Both the position numbers and the translations under genes were made by a program. Positions 49,301 to 59,691 of a DNA stretch of 64,000 bases are shown one piece after another; positions within the stretch are counted from its first letter, which is position 1, and the number at the start of each line of letters is the position of its first letter. Source of the stretch: Anthopleura xanthogrammica (taxonomy: Eukaryota > Cnidaria > Anthozoa > Actiniaria > Actiniidae); the NCBI GenBank assembly GCA_964019055.1, contig OZ025212.1, positions 8,113,109 through 8,177,108 of the forward strand. Reading direction: 5' to 3'. The notes below the pieces were generated by a model, which was not told the DNA's origin, searched no databases, and was given only the letters and a program-made list of their open reading frames with translations.

Positions 49301-49504
49301 TTTTTTTTTTTTTTTTTTAATTAATTATTTCCTTTATTCTAAATAAGACAGCTACAATACTACTACTACTACTACTACTACTATTACATTACAATACAAT
49401 ATAATACAGTACAATACTACTTCTACTTTTACAAAGATATTACAGTTATTTCCTGTTATTATCATTAATTACATTGTCTGAACAAAAAAGCAACATATTT
49501 AGAC

Positions 49505-51156
49505 TTATATTATTTGTTTTATAGCTTTGAATTTTGTCAGGTGGAACTGCTTATTATTATTTTTTACAGCAATACAATATTCAATCCTTTCATAGTATTT
49601 AAGGTATGCTTTAAAACCATTAATTTCCAACTGACTTCCATTAAGCTTTGCTCTATAGATATATGATTTAAATAAAAGTAACAAAAAATTGATAAATATA
49701 GAAGATTTTGTTGATGGACATGGCCCTACAATTAATAATAATAAACTTAATACTGGCAAAGCGATACCATACTCTTTAAGCCATATTGAGATTTCAGAGT
49801 ATAATTTCGCAGATACTTCACAATTTATAAATAAATGTTCGATTGTTTCAACGTGCTTATTGCAAAGAGAACATAACTCAGAGTCTTTGAGCTTAAACTT
49901 ATATAAGTCCTTATTTAGATACAAACAATTCATTAGTAATCTATATTGAAACCATCTAAGTTTTGTATCTATCGTTGTTGAGTAAACAAGTAAGTAGGCC
50001 TCGCTCCAATTGATTTCACTATTATTTAATATTTTTTGCCACCTATGTTGAGCAGTTGGTTGCTCAAATTTTTTGGTTACAAGTTTTTGGTATATTTGAT
50101 TTGTTTTAACTTTATTCAAATCAAACATATTTCCATCAATTTGTATCCTAATGGTGCTTATATCTTCAATTTCACATTGAAAACCCACATTAAGCTTTAA
50201 TGTTTTAACCCACGGTGCTGGTAAAGCCCTGATAATCCCCATCCAAGTTAACCAGTCCCTGTTAGAACAACCTCTCTCTACTGCAGCTTTCCAACTAAAG
50301 CCAGTGTTAAAATTCCAAAGATCGTTTATACATCGCACATTAAAACTCAACAAACGTTCCATACATTTTACGTTACAGGTGAACTTAATGAAAACATTAT
50401 TCCACAAAGATTGTTTCAAAATACTTTTTAAATCATCACTTTTTACTTCTAAATAGCTAAGTTCCGACCAAACCCCAAGAGCTTTGGCATAGAACTTTGA
50501 CATGTCCTGTGGTATTTTGCCACTATCAAAGTTCTCGCGAACACATTCAATTCCTCCTATGATTTTTAACTTCTTTAAAGGTAAGCTTTTCCAATAACTA
50601 TTTGTTTTATCCGCTAGCCTTGACACCCATCTGACCATGCTTGCCTTAATCATACTACCGAAGTCAAGGAGTTTAAGTCCTCCGTCATTATATTTGCCAA
50701 TCAAAGTATTATATTTAATTTTTGGTTTTCTACCATTCCATATGAAGTTTACAGCTTCGTCTTTAACACGTTTGAAGAAGTTTTCATTAGCTCCTAACTT
50801 TGTGCATACATATAAAAGCTTAGAGAGGCCTAGTGCTTTTACTACTTGAATTCTACCTATGGGCGTGAGAAGTCTACTTTTCCAGATTGTGAGGGTCGTT
50901 TTGAAATTTCCTTGTTTCCAGAGATAGAAAATACTTGGTGCTTTTTTCACCTTCCTCATACCACTTACACTTGGATCTTAAAATTATACCTTCAGTTACA
51001 TAGTTGCTGTACTCGTTTAATTCTCCTTTCAGCACGTCATGCTTTTCTAACAATCTTGGGTCATGAACCCAATCTATTTTCTCTACGCTTTTTATAATTT
51101 CGCATTCCCCTGACATTCAAAGTAGTCACTTGAAAATTAAATTGCTTTGCGTCCAT
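49505..51156 (-). pseudogene. LINE ORF2 remnant
   Basis: Translation starts at 51156 (minus) with MDAKQFNFQVTTLNVRGMRN, the typical opening of an L1-type endonuclease, then jumps within about 25 codons, with a frame change, to the pre-RT region (KCKWYEEGEKSTKYFLSLE, within 51116-50874). A second junction near 50900 changes frame again and enters the post-RT region (TIWKSRLLTPIGRIQVVK), open for 484 codons to 49505. That part ends with a C-x2-C-x8-H-x4-C knuckle (residues 363-380). The RT palm with its catalytic aspartates is absent. No active enzyme can be made. Confidence 0.85.
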
Positions 51157-51644
51157 TTTTTTCTTTTACAAAATATAAACAAAAGAAACTGTTTAATATC
51201 TTTGTGGAATAAAGAAACTACACATACAAAGAATAAAGGAAAAAATGAAGCGGACGACACAACACAAAACACACAACACACACATAACACACATATAACA
51301 AAACAAAAAAGCTGCATTGAAAATCGCGGCAATTGAACGAATCCGTCAAATCCCTAGTGTAACACTAAATAAACGAACTTACAAAGCTGTACCAGCACCA
51401 CGATTAAAGAGAAACAATGGGTTCTAATTATTATTCATAACTGCTCAAAAAATTTCTACACTGAAATTACGTCGTAAATCCAAAAAAAAAATAAATTTAC
51501 CAGCAAGGAGCATAACTCAGTGTTCATAAATTAAAGTGAATATGTTTAAATGTTCATAATGTTCATACGTAAATGTCCTCTAAATCTGTGTAGCTGCTTA
51601 TTTTAATGGATCTATCTCCTTTTTCCTGGCAAACAAAAATCTTA

Positions 51645-51649
51645 CCATC
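51645..51649. repeat. Gypsy target-site duplication, left
   Basis: ccatc, repeated at 56151-56155 on the other side of the element. Confidence 0.9.
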
Positions 51650-51746
51650 TGTTATATTCATAAATACTACACGCCATGTGCTTGCATTTGAGTCCTCTTT
51701 ATTATCACGTGACTACTCACTCATGCATAACTTAGCATATATTACA
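51650..51746 (-). repeat. Gypsy 3' LTR (97 bp)
   Basis: By eye identical to the copy at 56054-56150. On the minus strand it starts tgtaatatatgctaag and ends atataaca, and contains aataaa for polyadenylation. Confidence 0.95.
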
Positions 51747-51749
51747 TCT

Positions 51750-51784
<35 letters not shown>
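51747..51784 (-). promoter_or_regulatory. Polypurine tract and poly(A) run of the gypsy element
   Basis: On the minus strand a long A run followed by ggaga abuts the 3' LTR, as expected for the plus-strand primer. Confidence 0.7.
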
Positions 51785-51785
<1 letters not shown>

Positions 51786-51855
51786 AAAACTGAACTTTAA
51801 CGACTTAAGGTTTGGATCAGACTGGTGTCCAAAATAATAATAATACAGTTATAGT

Positions 51856-54800
51856 TCATTGTTCATAGTCTTGAAATTTCTGTGGGGGCTTGACCACCCT
51901 TCCAGACCGTGTGGTCACTGGGGATTGCTGGGCCTTCGCTAGTAGCTTGCTGAGCAGGTTTTTTCCGACTTCACTTTTTGTGTTGACAGTTGGTTGTTCT
52001 GTATCTGTTTGGCTTGCTTTTGTCTGTTCCTTCTTTGGGGAAGTGCTGACCAGTGTAGAACTTGTATTCTTGTCCTTTGTTGATACAACTGTTGCCTTGT
52101 CCCTTCCTGTAGGTGTTGGTTGTGACATCATCTCAGGTACAATAGTGGAACCGGTATGTGACTTGTCACTGTGTAAGTCTCTCCTGTTCCGCCGGTACAA
52201 TCTTCCATCAGGAGTTTGTACTACATACGAACGGGGTGAGCTGTGTTGATTGATTACTTTGGCTGGCATCCACTTCTTTCCTTGTTGGATCCTAACTGGG
52301 TCCTCTCGTTGTAAGCTATGCAGTTCTCTTCCACTATTCTTATTGTAGTAGTGGGCTTGGGAAGCTTGTCTTGCTTGTAGCTGTGTCTTGATCACTGCAG
52401 AGTCTGCGGGTTTCAGCAGTGCGGCTGTGGTTGGCAATGTTGTCTTAAGTCTCCTTCCCATCATCAGTTGAGCTGGTGATTTGTTTACTTGCTCAAGCGG
52501 TGTGTTTCTGTAGTCCAAAATGGCTAAGTATGGATCCTTAGCTTTCTTTAGGACATTCTTCACTGTTTGCACACACCTTTCTGCCTCTCCATTTGACTGG
52601 GGGTAATGAGGACTTGAAGTAGTGTGTCTGAAGTCATACTGTGCTGCAAAGTTGTTAAATTCTGCACTTGCAAACTGTGGCCCATTATCTGAAACCACTT
52701 CATCCGGTATGCCATATCTCGATATCTGGCTCTTTAGCTGGACTATGACATGCTTGCTGGTAAGTCCATCCAGTCTTGCAATTTCAGGCCACTTGGAATA
52801 ATAGTCAACAGTTAGCAAATAAGTGGCACCGTTGTATTCAAAAAGATCTGCTCCGATCTTTGACCAAGGTCGTTCTGGAATTTCTGCTGTTATCATTGGC
52901 TCTTTGGGATTGCTCCTTTGGTACTGACAGCAGGTAGGGCATTTAGATACCTTCTCTTCTATTTGGCTTGACATTCCCGGCCAAAATAGTACGTCTCTAG
53001 CCCTTTGCTTGCATTTGACTATACCAAGGTGAGATTCATGGATCTTTTCCAGCATTTGTCTTCTGAGCTGGTGTGGGACTATGACTTTGTGTCCCTTGAA
53101 CAGAAGGCCATCGATACATGAGATCTCGTCTCTATGGTTCCAATACTGCCGGATATCAGTAGGGAGCTCTGCCTTTGTGGCTGGCCATCCATCTAAGACT
53201 GCATCTTGTAGCTTGACCATTACTTGGTCCTCTGCTGTTGCTCGTTGGAATTGCTTGTACTTGTCAGTGCTCATTGGCAGATGTACATTTAACAGTACCT
53301 CATTAACATCATACTCTTCTTCCAGAGGTTCTGTTGTTTCTGGGAGGTAGGATCTACTTAATGCATCACTGATGTACATTTCTTTACCTGGCTTGTAGAT
53401 TACCTTGTAGTCGTACCTCATCATCTTCATCATCATACGTTGGATCCTGGGTGGTGCTAGATGAACCGGTCTGTTTAGAATGTATTCTAGAGGCTTGTGA
53501 TCTGATTCTATTGTCACAGTTCGTCCGTATAAGTACTGATGGAACTTCTGTAGACCGTATGCGACTGCTAGGGTCTCTTTCTCTATCTGTGCGTATTTCT
53601 GTTGGGCTTCAGTAAGCGCTCTTGATGCATAGGCAATGGGTTTCTCATTCTGGCTTATTACTGCTCCTAAACCCTTTGAGCTAGCATCTACTTGCAGGGT
53701 GATGGGCCTTTCTGGGTCAAAGAAACCAAGAACTGGGGCTTGGGATGCTAATTGTTTCAACTTATTGAAACTCTCCTCTTGGGGATCTTCCCAGTGCCAA
53801 GCTACATTTTTCACTAGAAGCTCTCTCAATGGTGCACTCACTTCAGATAGGTTAGGTATGAACTTTGCAAGGTACTGTATGAATCCAAGAAATGTTCTCA
53901 GCTCCTTGACATTAGATGGTGCATTCATGGATTCAACTGCTCTCACCTTTTCTGGGTCTGGCTTGATTCCATCTTTGGACAATACATGACCTATGTATTG
54001 CACTTCTTCTCTCTTTACTTTGCACTTCTTTAAGCTGAGCTTTAGATTTGACTCTCTTGCTCTGTCTAAGACCTGTCTGAGGCTCTGGTCATGCTCATTT
54101 TCCTCTGTGCCCCACACCAAGATATCATCTACCACTACTTCTGTATGTGGGATACCACTCATGAGGTCTGTCATAATTTTCTGAAAGACCTCTGGGGCTG
54201 ACTTGATACCAAATGGTAGTCTATTGAATCTGTATCTACCAAATGGCGTGTTGACAGTGCAAAGCTTGGAGCTTGTCTCATCTAACTTGATCTGCCAGAA
54301 GCCTGATGTGGCATCTAGCACACTAAAGATCTTTGCATCTTTTATCCCAGCTAGCACTTCTTCAATCGACTTCATGGGATAATGTTCTCTCTTTATGGCT
54401 GTGTTTAGATCTCTAGGATCAATGCATATACGCACCTTGTTGGGTTTCACAACTGTAACCATACTACTAACCCATTCAGTTGGTTCTGTCTGTCTGGAGA
54501 CTACTCCTAATTCCTCCATTCTGTCAAGTTCCTCTTTGACCTTGTCTCTTATGGCCAGTGGAACTTTTCTGGGTGGGTGTACCACAGGCTTTACACTTGG
54601 GTCTAATTGAATCTTGTGCTCTCCAGGCAGGCAGCCTAGTCCTTGAAACACATCAGGATACTCACGTAGGATCTCTGGGAGGCTTTTACTGGGCTCTTTT
54701 TGTGGTTTTCCCTTGTCGTCTGTCTTCAGATTATCTGTGCTTTCTGTTACATTCTGCACATTGTGCACTCTTTTGATCAGTCCCAGTCGTTTACATGACT

Positions 54801-55974
54801 GTGCTCCTATAATGGTTTGTGCATCTTGCTCTATGACCTGGAATTCCAGCCAGTAATCTTGTCTTTTGTGGTGACACTTGAGTTGTACTTTCCCAATAGG
54901 GTGCATGACATGTCCTGAGAAGGTTCTCAGTCTGGAATTGGCTTTCTGCATTGGCTGTTGGACTTTAAGCTTCTTCAAGCTATTAGTGGAAATAATATTG
55001 CACATTGATCCTGTATCTAGTTGCACCTTGCAGGATTGCTGATTTATTTGGAGTGTTTCAGTCCATTCATCAGCAAAGTTGACTGTATTCACCTGTGTTT
55101 GTGTTATTTTGTCAATACAGCCTGCATAAAAATCTTCTTCTATGTCTTCATAATCATCATCACTTTCCTCATCTATATTATGAACATCTGATGACTGGCA
55201 CATCTTTGCAAAGTGATTAGGCTTTTTGCATTTTAAACATTCCTTACCATAAGCAGGGCATTTCTTGTATTCATGTCTGGTACCACATCTTGAACAAGGT
55301 TTTCGTGTGTTGGCACTTGACTTAGTACTCTTAGATTGCTTAGCCTCTGGAGTTTCCTTCTTCCCTGGCGGTCTTTCTTTGGTATTGCGTTTCTTATCTT
55401 CCTGTCTTCTTATATTGTTAACTTGTTCGGCTCCGGCCATCGATTTAAGCTGTGCTTGTGAGATTTCTTGTGTTCTTGCAATGTCTATTGCTTTCTGTAG
55501 GGTTAACTCCGAACCTTGTTTGATCAACTCTTCTCTTACTTTAACTGATTTACATCCAAACACGATTCTGTCTCTAATCATGTCATCTTGATCTGTATAT
55601 CTACAGTGTCTGGCTAGGAGCTTTAATTCAGTAATATATTGGTCAAAGGATTCGTTTTCCCCTTGTACTCTCTCGTTGAACTTGTATCTGGTGAACACAA
55701 CATTTGACTTGGGCTCTACGTGTGCTTCATATTTATTGTAGTAGGTTTCCAGCTTTTTCTTTTCCTCTGCTGTAAGGCTCCACGTATTATATATATCACG
55801 GCCTTTATCACCTACCCAAATCATCAGATAACTGCACTTTTCTTCTTCGGATTTCTTGTTTAACGGCCCTGAAAACATAAATTCCACATGCTGCTTGAAT
55901 GTTCGCCACGAACTCGGCAAATCGGCGCTGTTCCAATCCATTTTCGGGACTCCTGCTCCTGATATCGCTTCCAT
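51856..55974 (-). CDS. Gypsy gag-pol polyprotein, 1372 residues
   Basis: A single frame holds, in order: a gag-like region (about 1-200), two zinc knuckles (CSRCGTRHEYKKC at 227-239 and CLKCKKPNHFAKMC at 246-259), an aspartic protease with D-T-G at 320-322, reverse transcriptase (about 460-640, with LDATSG at 553 and V-V-D-D at 614-617), RNase H (D763, D825), and an integrase with an H-x2-H ... C-x2-C zinc site (979-1015) and a D,D-35-E triad (D1043, D1096, E1132). A Ser/Thr/Lys-rich tail follows the integrase. The order RT-RNase H-integrase places it in Ty3/gypsy. All catalytic residues are present. There is no frameshift between gag and pol and no envelope-like ORF. Confidence 0.95.
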   Translation of the reverse strand: MEAISGAGVPKMDWNSADLPSSWRTFKQHVEFMFSGPLNKKSEEEKCSYLMIWVGDKGRDIYNTWSLTAEEKKKLETYYNKYEAHVEPKSNVVFTRYKFNERVQGENESFDQYITELKLLARHCRYTDQDDMIRDRIVFGCKSVKVREELIKQGSELTLQKAIDIARTQEISQAQLKSMAGAEQVNNIRRQEDKKRNTKERPPGKKETPEAKQSKSTKSSANTRKPCSRCGTRHEYKKCPAYGKECLKCKKPNHFAKMCQSSDVHNIDEESDDDYEDIEEDFYAGCIDKITQTQVNTVNFADEWTETLQINQQSCKVQLDTGSMCNIISTNSLKKLKVQQPMQKANSRLRTFSGHVMHPIGKVQLKCHHKRQDYWLEFQVIEQDAQTIIGAQSCKRLGLIKRVHNVQNVTESTDNLKTDDKGKPQKEPSKSLPEILREYPDVFQGLGCLPGEHKIQLDPSVKPVVHPPRKVPLAIRDKVKEELDRMEELGVVSRQTEPTEWVSSMVTVVKPNKVRICIDPRDLNTAIKREHYPMKSIEEVLAGIKDAKIFSVLDATSGFWQIKLDETSSKLCTVNTPFGRYRFNRLPFGIKSAPEVFQKIMTDLMSGIPHTEVVVDDILVWGTEENEHDQSLRQVLDRARESNLKLSLKKCKVKREEVQYIGHVLSKDGIKPDPEKVRAVESMNAPSNVKELRTFLGFIQYLAKFIPNLSEVSAPLRELLVKNVAWHWEDPQEESFNKLKQLASQAPVLGFFDPERPITLQVDASSKGLGAVISQNEKPIAYASRALTEAQQKYAQIEKETLAVAYGLQKFHQYLYGRTVTIESDHKPLEYILNRPVHLAPPRIQRMMMKMMRYDYKVIYKPGKEMYISDALSRSYLPETTEPLEEEYDVNEVLLNVHLPMSTDKYKQFQRATAEDQVMVKLQDAVLDGWPATKAELPTDIRQYWNHRDEISCIDGLLFKGHKVIVPHQLRRQMLEKIHESHLGIVKCKQRARDVLFWPGMSSQIEEKVSKCPTCCQYQRSNPKEPMITAEIPERPWSKIGADLFEYNGATYLLTVDYYSKWPEIARLDGLTSKHVIVQLKSQISRYGIPDEVVSDNGPQFASAEFNNFAAQYDFRHTTSSPHYPQSNGEAERCVQTVKNVLKKAKDPYLAILDYRNTPLEQVNKSPAQLMMGRRLKTTLPTTAALLKPADSAVIKTQLQARQASQAHYYNKNSGRELHSLQREDPVRIQQGKKWMPAKVINQHSSPRSYVVQTPDGRLYRRNRRDLHSDKSHTGSTIVPEMMSQPTPTGRDKATVVSTKDKNTSSTLVSTSPKKEQTKASQTDTEQPTVNTKSEVGKNLLSKLLAKAQQSPVTTRSGRVVKPPQKFQDYEQ

Positions 55975-56040
55975 GTTTCTTTAAGTTTCTATTTCATTGA
56001 TTTTCCTATTCTAATGTTAATTTTTTCAAGAGAAAACTAC

Positions 56041-56053
56041 AGTTCTGACACCA
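56041..56053 (-). promoter_or_regulatory. Gypsy primer-binding site
   Basis: On the minus strand tggtgtcagaact follows the 5' LTR directly. The first eleven bases fit the 3' end of a leucine tRNA (…ttctgacacca); the match beyond that is weak, so the primer identity is tentative. Confidence 0.65.
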
Positions 56054-56150
56054 TGTTATATTCATAAATACTACACGCCATGTGCTTGCATTTGAGTCCT
56101 CTTTATTATCACGTGACTACTCACTCATGCATAACTTAGCATATATTACA
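56054..56150 (-). repeat. Gypsy 5' LTR (97 bp)
   Basis: By eye identical to 51650-51746. Unusually short for a gypsy LTR. Confidence 0.95.
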
Positions 56151-56155
56151 CCATC
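56151..56155. repeat. Gypsy target-site duplication, right
   Basis: ccatc, matching 51645-51649. Confidence 0.9.
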
Positions 56156-57220
56156 CACAGTCCATACTTTGTGCCACTTGTGTTGTTTTGCTCTCTTTCT
56201 TGTTTCCGCGAAGAGTCGTCTTTTCTGAGCTGTAAGATTCTCGTTAATATAGATCTGTTCAGCACCATTTAGAACGTCTCTGTCTAGCTCTGTTCCTCGA
56301 AGTCTGCGTCGAGCGAAGTATATTTGACTCTTTACTTTGTGACTTTTAAACTTGACTATGATAGGTCTTATGTCGTTGACTTTCACTGGGAGGCGATGTA
56401 CAATATCTATGTCGTTCTCCTCAATTTCTACTCCTACGTGATCAGCGACCTGTACTACCACGGTGTCCAAGTCCTCTTCTTTAGCTTCTGGTACACCATG
56501 TATTTCTAAGCTGCTTTTCCTTGTATACATTTCCAGATCGTCTCCCTTGTTCTCAACCTGTTCTAGTTTGCATTGCAACAAGTTAATTTGTAAAAGACAG
56601 GCATCTGACGCCTTCCTTAGTTCTTGCACTTCAGTTTTTAGTTGCTTGTTCTCTTTCCTTAGCTCTTCTACTAACGTGTTCTGCATCGATAGCCCTCCTT
56701 TTACTTCATCAATGTCTTTCCTCAAAGCATTATTATCCTCTAGCAGCGCACTTGTGTTCTTCTGTACTTCCATGAGTATCGCAAACAGCGTATCGATAGT
56801 GACAGGCTCTTTATGTTCGGCCATTTTTTGAGATTTAGCTTGGGGTGACACTAAAGAGCTTTCTGTTGACGAGGTTGATGATAACTCCTCTCTTGTCCTA
56901 CGAACCCCTGATTTACTTGAATTCATTGACATTGGCTGGCATTTAACTTACAAATTGTAGGGATTTAGACGAAATTCGGCGGAGCTCTCAAGGACACGTC
57001 CTACCGCTCGCCATGGTTCACGGTTCGCCATGGTTCAGTAATTGTAGATTACTCGCGCGCTAGGTAAACAAACGAATAACACGAATAAAATTGTAACGTG
57101 CTCCCTTGTTCCCGGTTGGGCTATTTTTAGCACTATCCAAAGTCGTTTGGGTTTTAATTTTTTGATGGCGTGGACGTGTGCGCGCACGCTCAAGAACAAA
57201 GTACTTTTCGTCGATTTTTC

Positions 57221-57473
57221 TTTTTTTTTTATTAGATAAAGCAAAAAGATGAGGATTGGCTATGTTCTGTTCTCTAATAAAACACGACTGAGGCTGTTGA
57301 ACACTCAATTCAAAAAGACGCGAAATTTATGTTTTCCCCAAAAATCTATCATGCTTTTGTACGCGGATGCTACGTATGGCTCAACCGGGAATTCACATGG
57401 CGCGCGCGGTATTAAGAAGTTTCCCTCTCTTATTTATGCTCTCTTGATACAACATCGTATCTATGTTTAAAGG
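57221..57473. repeat. Right copy of 253-bp direct repeat flanking the LINE
   Basis: It joins the LINE 5' end at its left edge (after gtcgatttttc) and ends at tgtttaaagg, like the left copy at 49048. Confidence 0.85.
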
Positions 57474-57544
57474 TTGTTAGATCCCTGATTTGTAACTTCG
57501 ATGACAGTTTACGGTAACGTGACTTAACGTTGGGGGAGGGGGTG

Positions 57545-57960
57545 GGGGCACTTGCCTGACATGCGTGAAGGGGAAATAAATAAATAAATCTCTTTATTTA
57601 AGTGTTTAGTCTTTCTAGCGTTTCGCACTAATTGGGGACACTTTTCACTCACACACACTACCACTACCTTCAGTATTCTATGCACACAACGCTCACTCAC
57701 ATGGGATTTTTACGGGGGGAGGAAACCGGAGAAAACCCTTGCGATCGTAGCACAGGAGAGAACAACACATCAAACAAACTCAATTCACATATGGCGACCG
57801 CAGGGCTCGAACCCTGAGCCCGAGCCTTTGGAACCAAAAGTGGTAAAAGGCGACGCGTTAGTAGCGTCGTTATATTGTTAGCAGCATACGCCACCCATGC
57901 TACCCACGCAATCCCACTCTTAATGAGCAAGGACAATCAACGCCACTCAAAACTTGAATT
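57545..57960 (-). mobile_element. tRNA-derived SINE, minus strand
   Basis: A B box (minus strand agggttcgagccct, near 57800) marks the tRNA-like head. The body contains ggaggaaaccggagaaaacc at 57718, a string I know from invertebrate SINE-like repeats. The far end has an (attt)n tail at 57576-57595. The A box is not certain. Confidence 0.65.
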
Positions 57961-57994
57961 GAAACTGGTTATTGTTGCATAGTTATTATAAGTA

Positions 57995-58149
57995 ATAACA
58001 TGACTTGAGGGAGATTAGTGATTAAATGCCCCCTGAAAGCCGAGGGAGGTTTTGTTGAACTCCCGACGCCGTAGCTGGAGGGACTTTAACTAAACCTCAG
58101 GAGGCTTGAGGGGACATTTAATCGCTTATCACCCGAAATGTCATGCTAT
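57995..58149. mobile_element. Small MITE with about 38-bp imperfect TIRs
   Basis: ataacatgacttgagggaga ... gattaaatgcccc at the left and ggggacatttaatcgcttat ... gtcatgctat at the right are inverted. Confidence 0.65.
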
Positions 58150-59131
58150 TAGTTTGTAATATTATGATTGCCGTTATGTTAGACTAATAACTAGTTGAGT
58201 TGTTAGTAGGAGAGAGTACGAATGGAAAAATGGAATCTTGATGGAGTGTAGCCTGGAAGACTCAACATTCTATTGTCTCAAATTTTCGTTGTCGTGCGTA
58301 TGTGTGCTTAGCCAGACTTGTGGGATCCCCTCTAGGAACACTTTGCTATACGCAGACTAAATCTACAACTTTCATTTAGTTTCGGCTTCTACTCCATTAC
58401 AAAGTTGTTTTTTTTTTGACAACTCATGCTTGCATGCTTGTTTACAACGGAAACGAAACTTCACTTCCGATGCACCTAGTCGTGAAATGTGATTGGTCAA
58501 TTTTGGTGCCTTTATCGTTAACCATGCATAACTAACTTGGAGGCGTTTTGCAAAATCCCAAGGGTTTGTGGCAGGCGTTTCTTTCCTTCTCTCCGCCCTA
58601 ACCCTCCCCCCTTTGACACAGGGAACCCGCAAGGAACGCCTGGCTACGCAGGCTAATATGTGCTTGAAAGTAGTTTATTTTCTTTCCGTACACCTCCCTC
58701 GCTTTACTTCATTTCGGATGGTTATTTCTTTTAACTCTTTTCGTGCCTTTTTTAGCGTTGTTTTTTTCATGTTTAGGTTTTGGACTATTTTGTTTTTCTT
58801 TTCTCGTTGCCTTTAAAAAAAACAAGTGTATATTTGCAGGATTGACATGATTGGCTCTTATCAAACAAACGATCGCGAGCCAGGAGATAAACCGAATCCA
58901 TTCTCTTAATACCACAGCCATTAAAGGTGCCTTTAACTCTTGAAGTTATCTTTAGTTTTTGTCGCTCGCACAACGCACAGCGCGTTGATCACTACGATAA
59001 ACATATTTATAAAATAACTTTGATATTACGCGCGCTCTGATTGGTCAAAAAGCCATGTTTTATGAGAGCATAATACATGCTCACGTCATTTTTTTCCTCT
59101 CTCGAAAAGTTAGTTATTTTATAAAAGCAAT
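58150..59131. other. Intergenic with an interspersed repeat
   Basis: The stretch 58372-58660 (tggaggcgttttgcaaaatc ... gcctggctacgcaggc) looks like an unclassified interspersed repeat. No gene is supported elsewhere. Confidence 0.4.
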
Positions 59132-59303
59132 AAAAACAGTTTTCCGTGTATTATACTCTGATAAAGACACTTGGGATGTGGAGAGAACACTTGAGAAGCT
59201 GGAAACCACTCCGCTACGCGTCGTGGTTTCCTACGCTTCTCTCGTGTTCTCTCCACATCCCGCGTGTCTTTATCAGAGTATAATACACGGAAAACTGTTT
59301 TTT
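59132..59303. mobile_element. Foldback element, about 75-bp arms
   Basis: Left arm aacagttttccgtgtattat ... agaacacttgagaagctgga and its near-perfect inverse ending cacggaaaactgttttt are separated by a short GC-richer centre (ccgctacgcgtc). Confidence 0.9.
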
Positions 59304-59691
59304 ATTCCTTAATTTTACACGTGCCTTGTTTAGGATAAAGGAGGCAAAGAAAAAAACCTGTCCTTAAACAAATGTTAATCTTAGTTAAGCAGTATTGAAG
59401 CCAGTCACATTTATCAGTACTAAATGTAAAACAATGTTTCATTAAGCATAATAATGTTCAATTATTTCTTATTAATTTGCATTTTACAAGTTTTTTTTAA
59501 ATTTTGACGTCTACTTTTATTGAGTTTTATGGTAAAGTATTTTTTGGTGGATCTAAGTTGTCTTTGCGGCTAGTTGGGAGAAAATATATTCGGTATACCG
59601 AATAATTATATATTCTTCCAACACCGTCAATATAACCCGTATTGGCTCAAAATCGCTATAAGTTTTGTATCGCGATTTTCCAATCGCCCGC
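59304..59691. other. Spacer and interspersed repeat bordering the satellite
   Basis: From about 59608 the sequence (attcttccaacaccgtcaat ... gtatcgcgattttccaatcg) matches 8660-8750 in unit 1. The satellite starts exactly where that match ends (cgcccgc). No gene. Confidence 0.7.

Larger units (their letters stand above)
51650..56150 (-). mobile_element. Complete Ty3/gypsy LTR retrotransposon, 4501 bp
   Basis: Two identical 97-bp LTRs with TG...CA ends, a 5-bp target duplication ccatc, a tRNA primer-binding site next to the 5' LTR, a polypurine tract next to the 3' LTR and one uninterrupted gag-pol frame of 1372 codons. Everything points to a recent, possibly still mobile copy. It sits inside LINE ORF1, so it is younger than that LINE. 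Confidence 0.95.
51563..56932 (-). pseudogene. LINE ORF1 interrupted by the gypsy element
   Basis: From 56932 downward: basic N-terminus, coiled coil at about residues 50-130, RRM-like part at about 140-210 (SLEIHGVPE ... IIVKFKSHKVKSQ) and a C-terminal RNA-binding part (INENLTAQKRRLFAETRKR). The frame is intact up to the insertion within TVDG. On the far side of the gypsy element the same frame resumes at 51644 (KIFVCQEKGDRSIKISS) and stops at 51563-51565. The uninterrupted protein would have had 287 residues. L1-type ORF1 proteins bind LINE RNA as trimers. Confidence 0.85.
49301..57220 (-). mobile_element. L1/Tx1-like LINE, internally deleted, split by gypsy
   Basis: Minus strand: 5' region near 57220, ORF1 from 56932, ORF2 remains to 49505, 3' UTR with an ACT tract and an 18-nt poly(A) tail at 49301-49318. 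Flanked by the 253-bp duplication. Without the gypsy insertion it is about 3.4 kb, short for this group, because ORF2 lacks most of the endonuclease and the RT core. Both ends and the tail look complete, so the deleted form itself may have been mobilised in trans. Confidence 0.8.
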
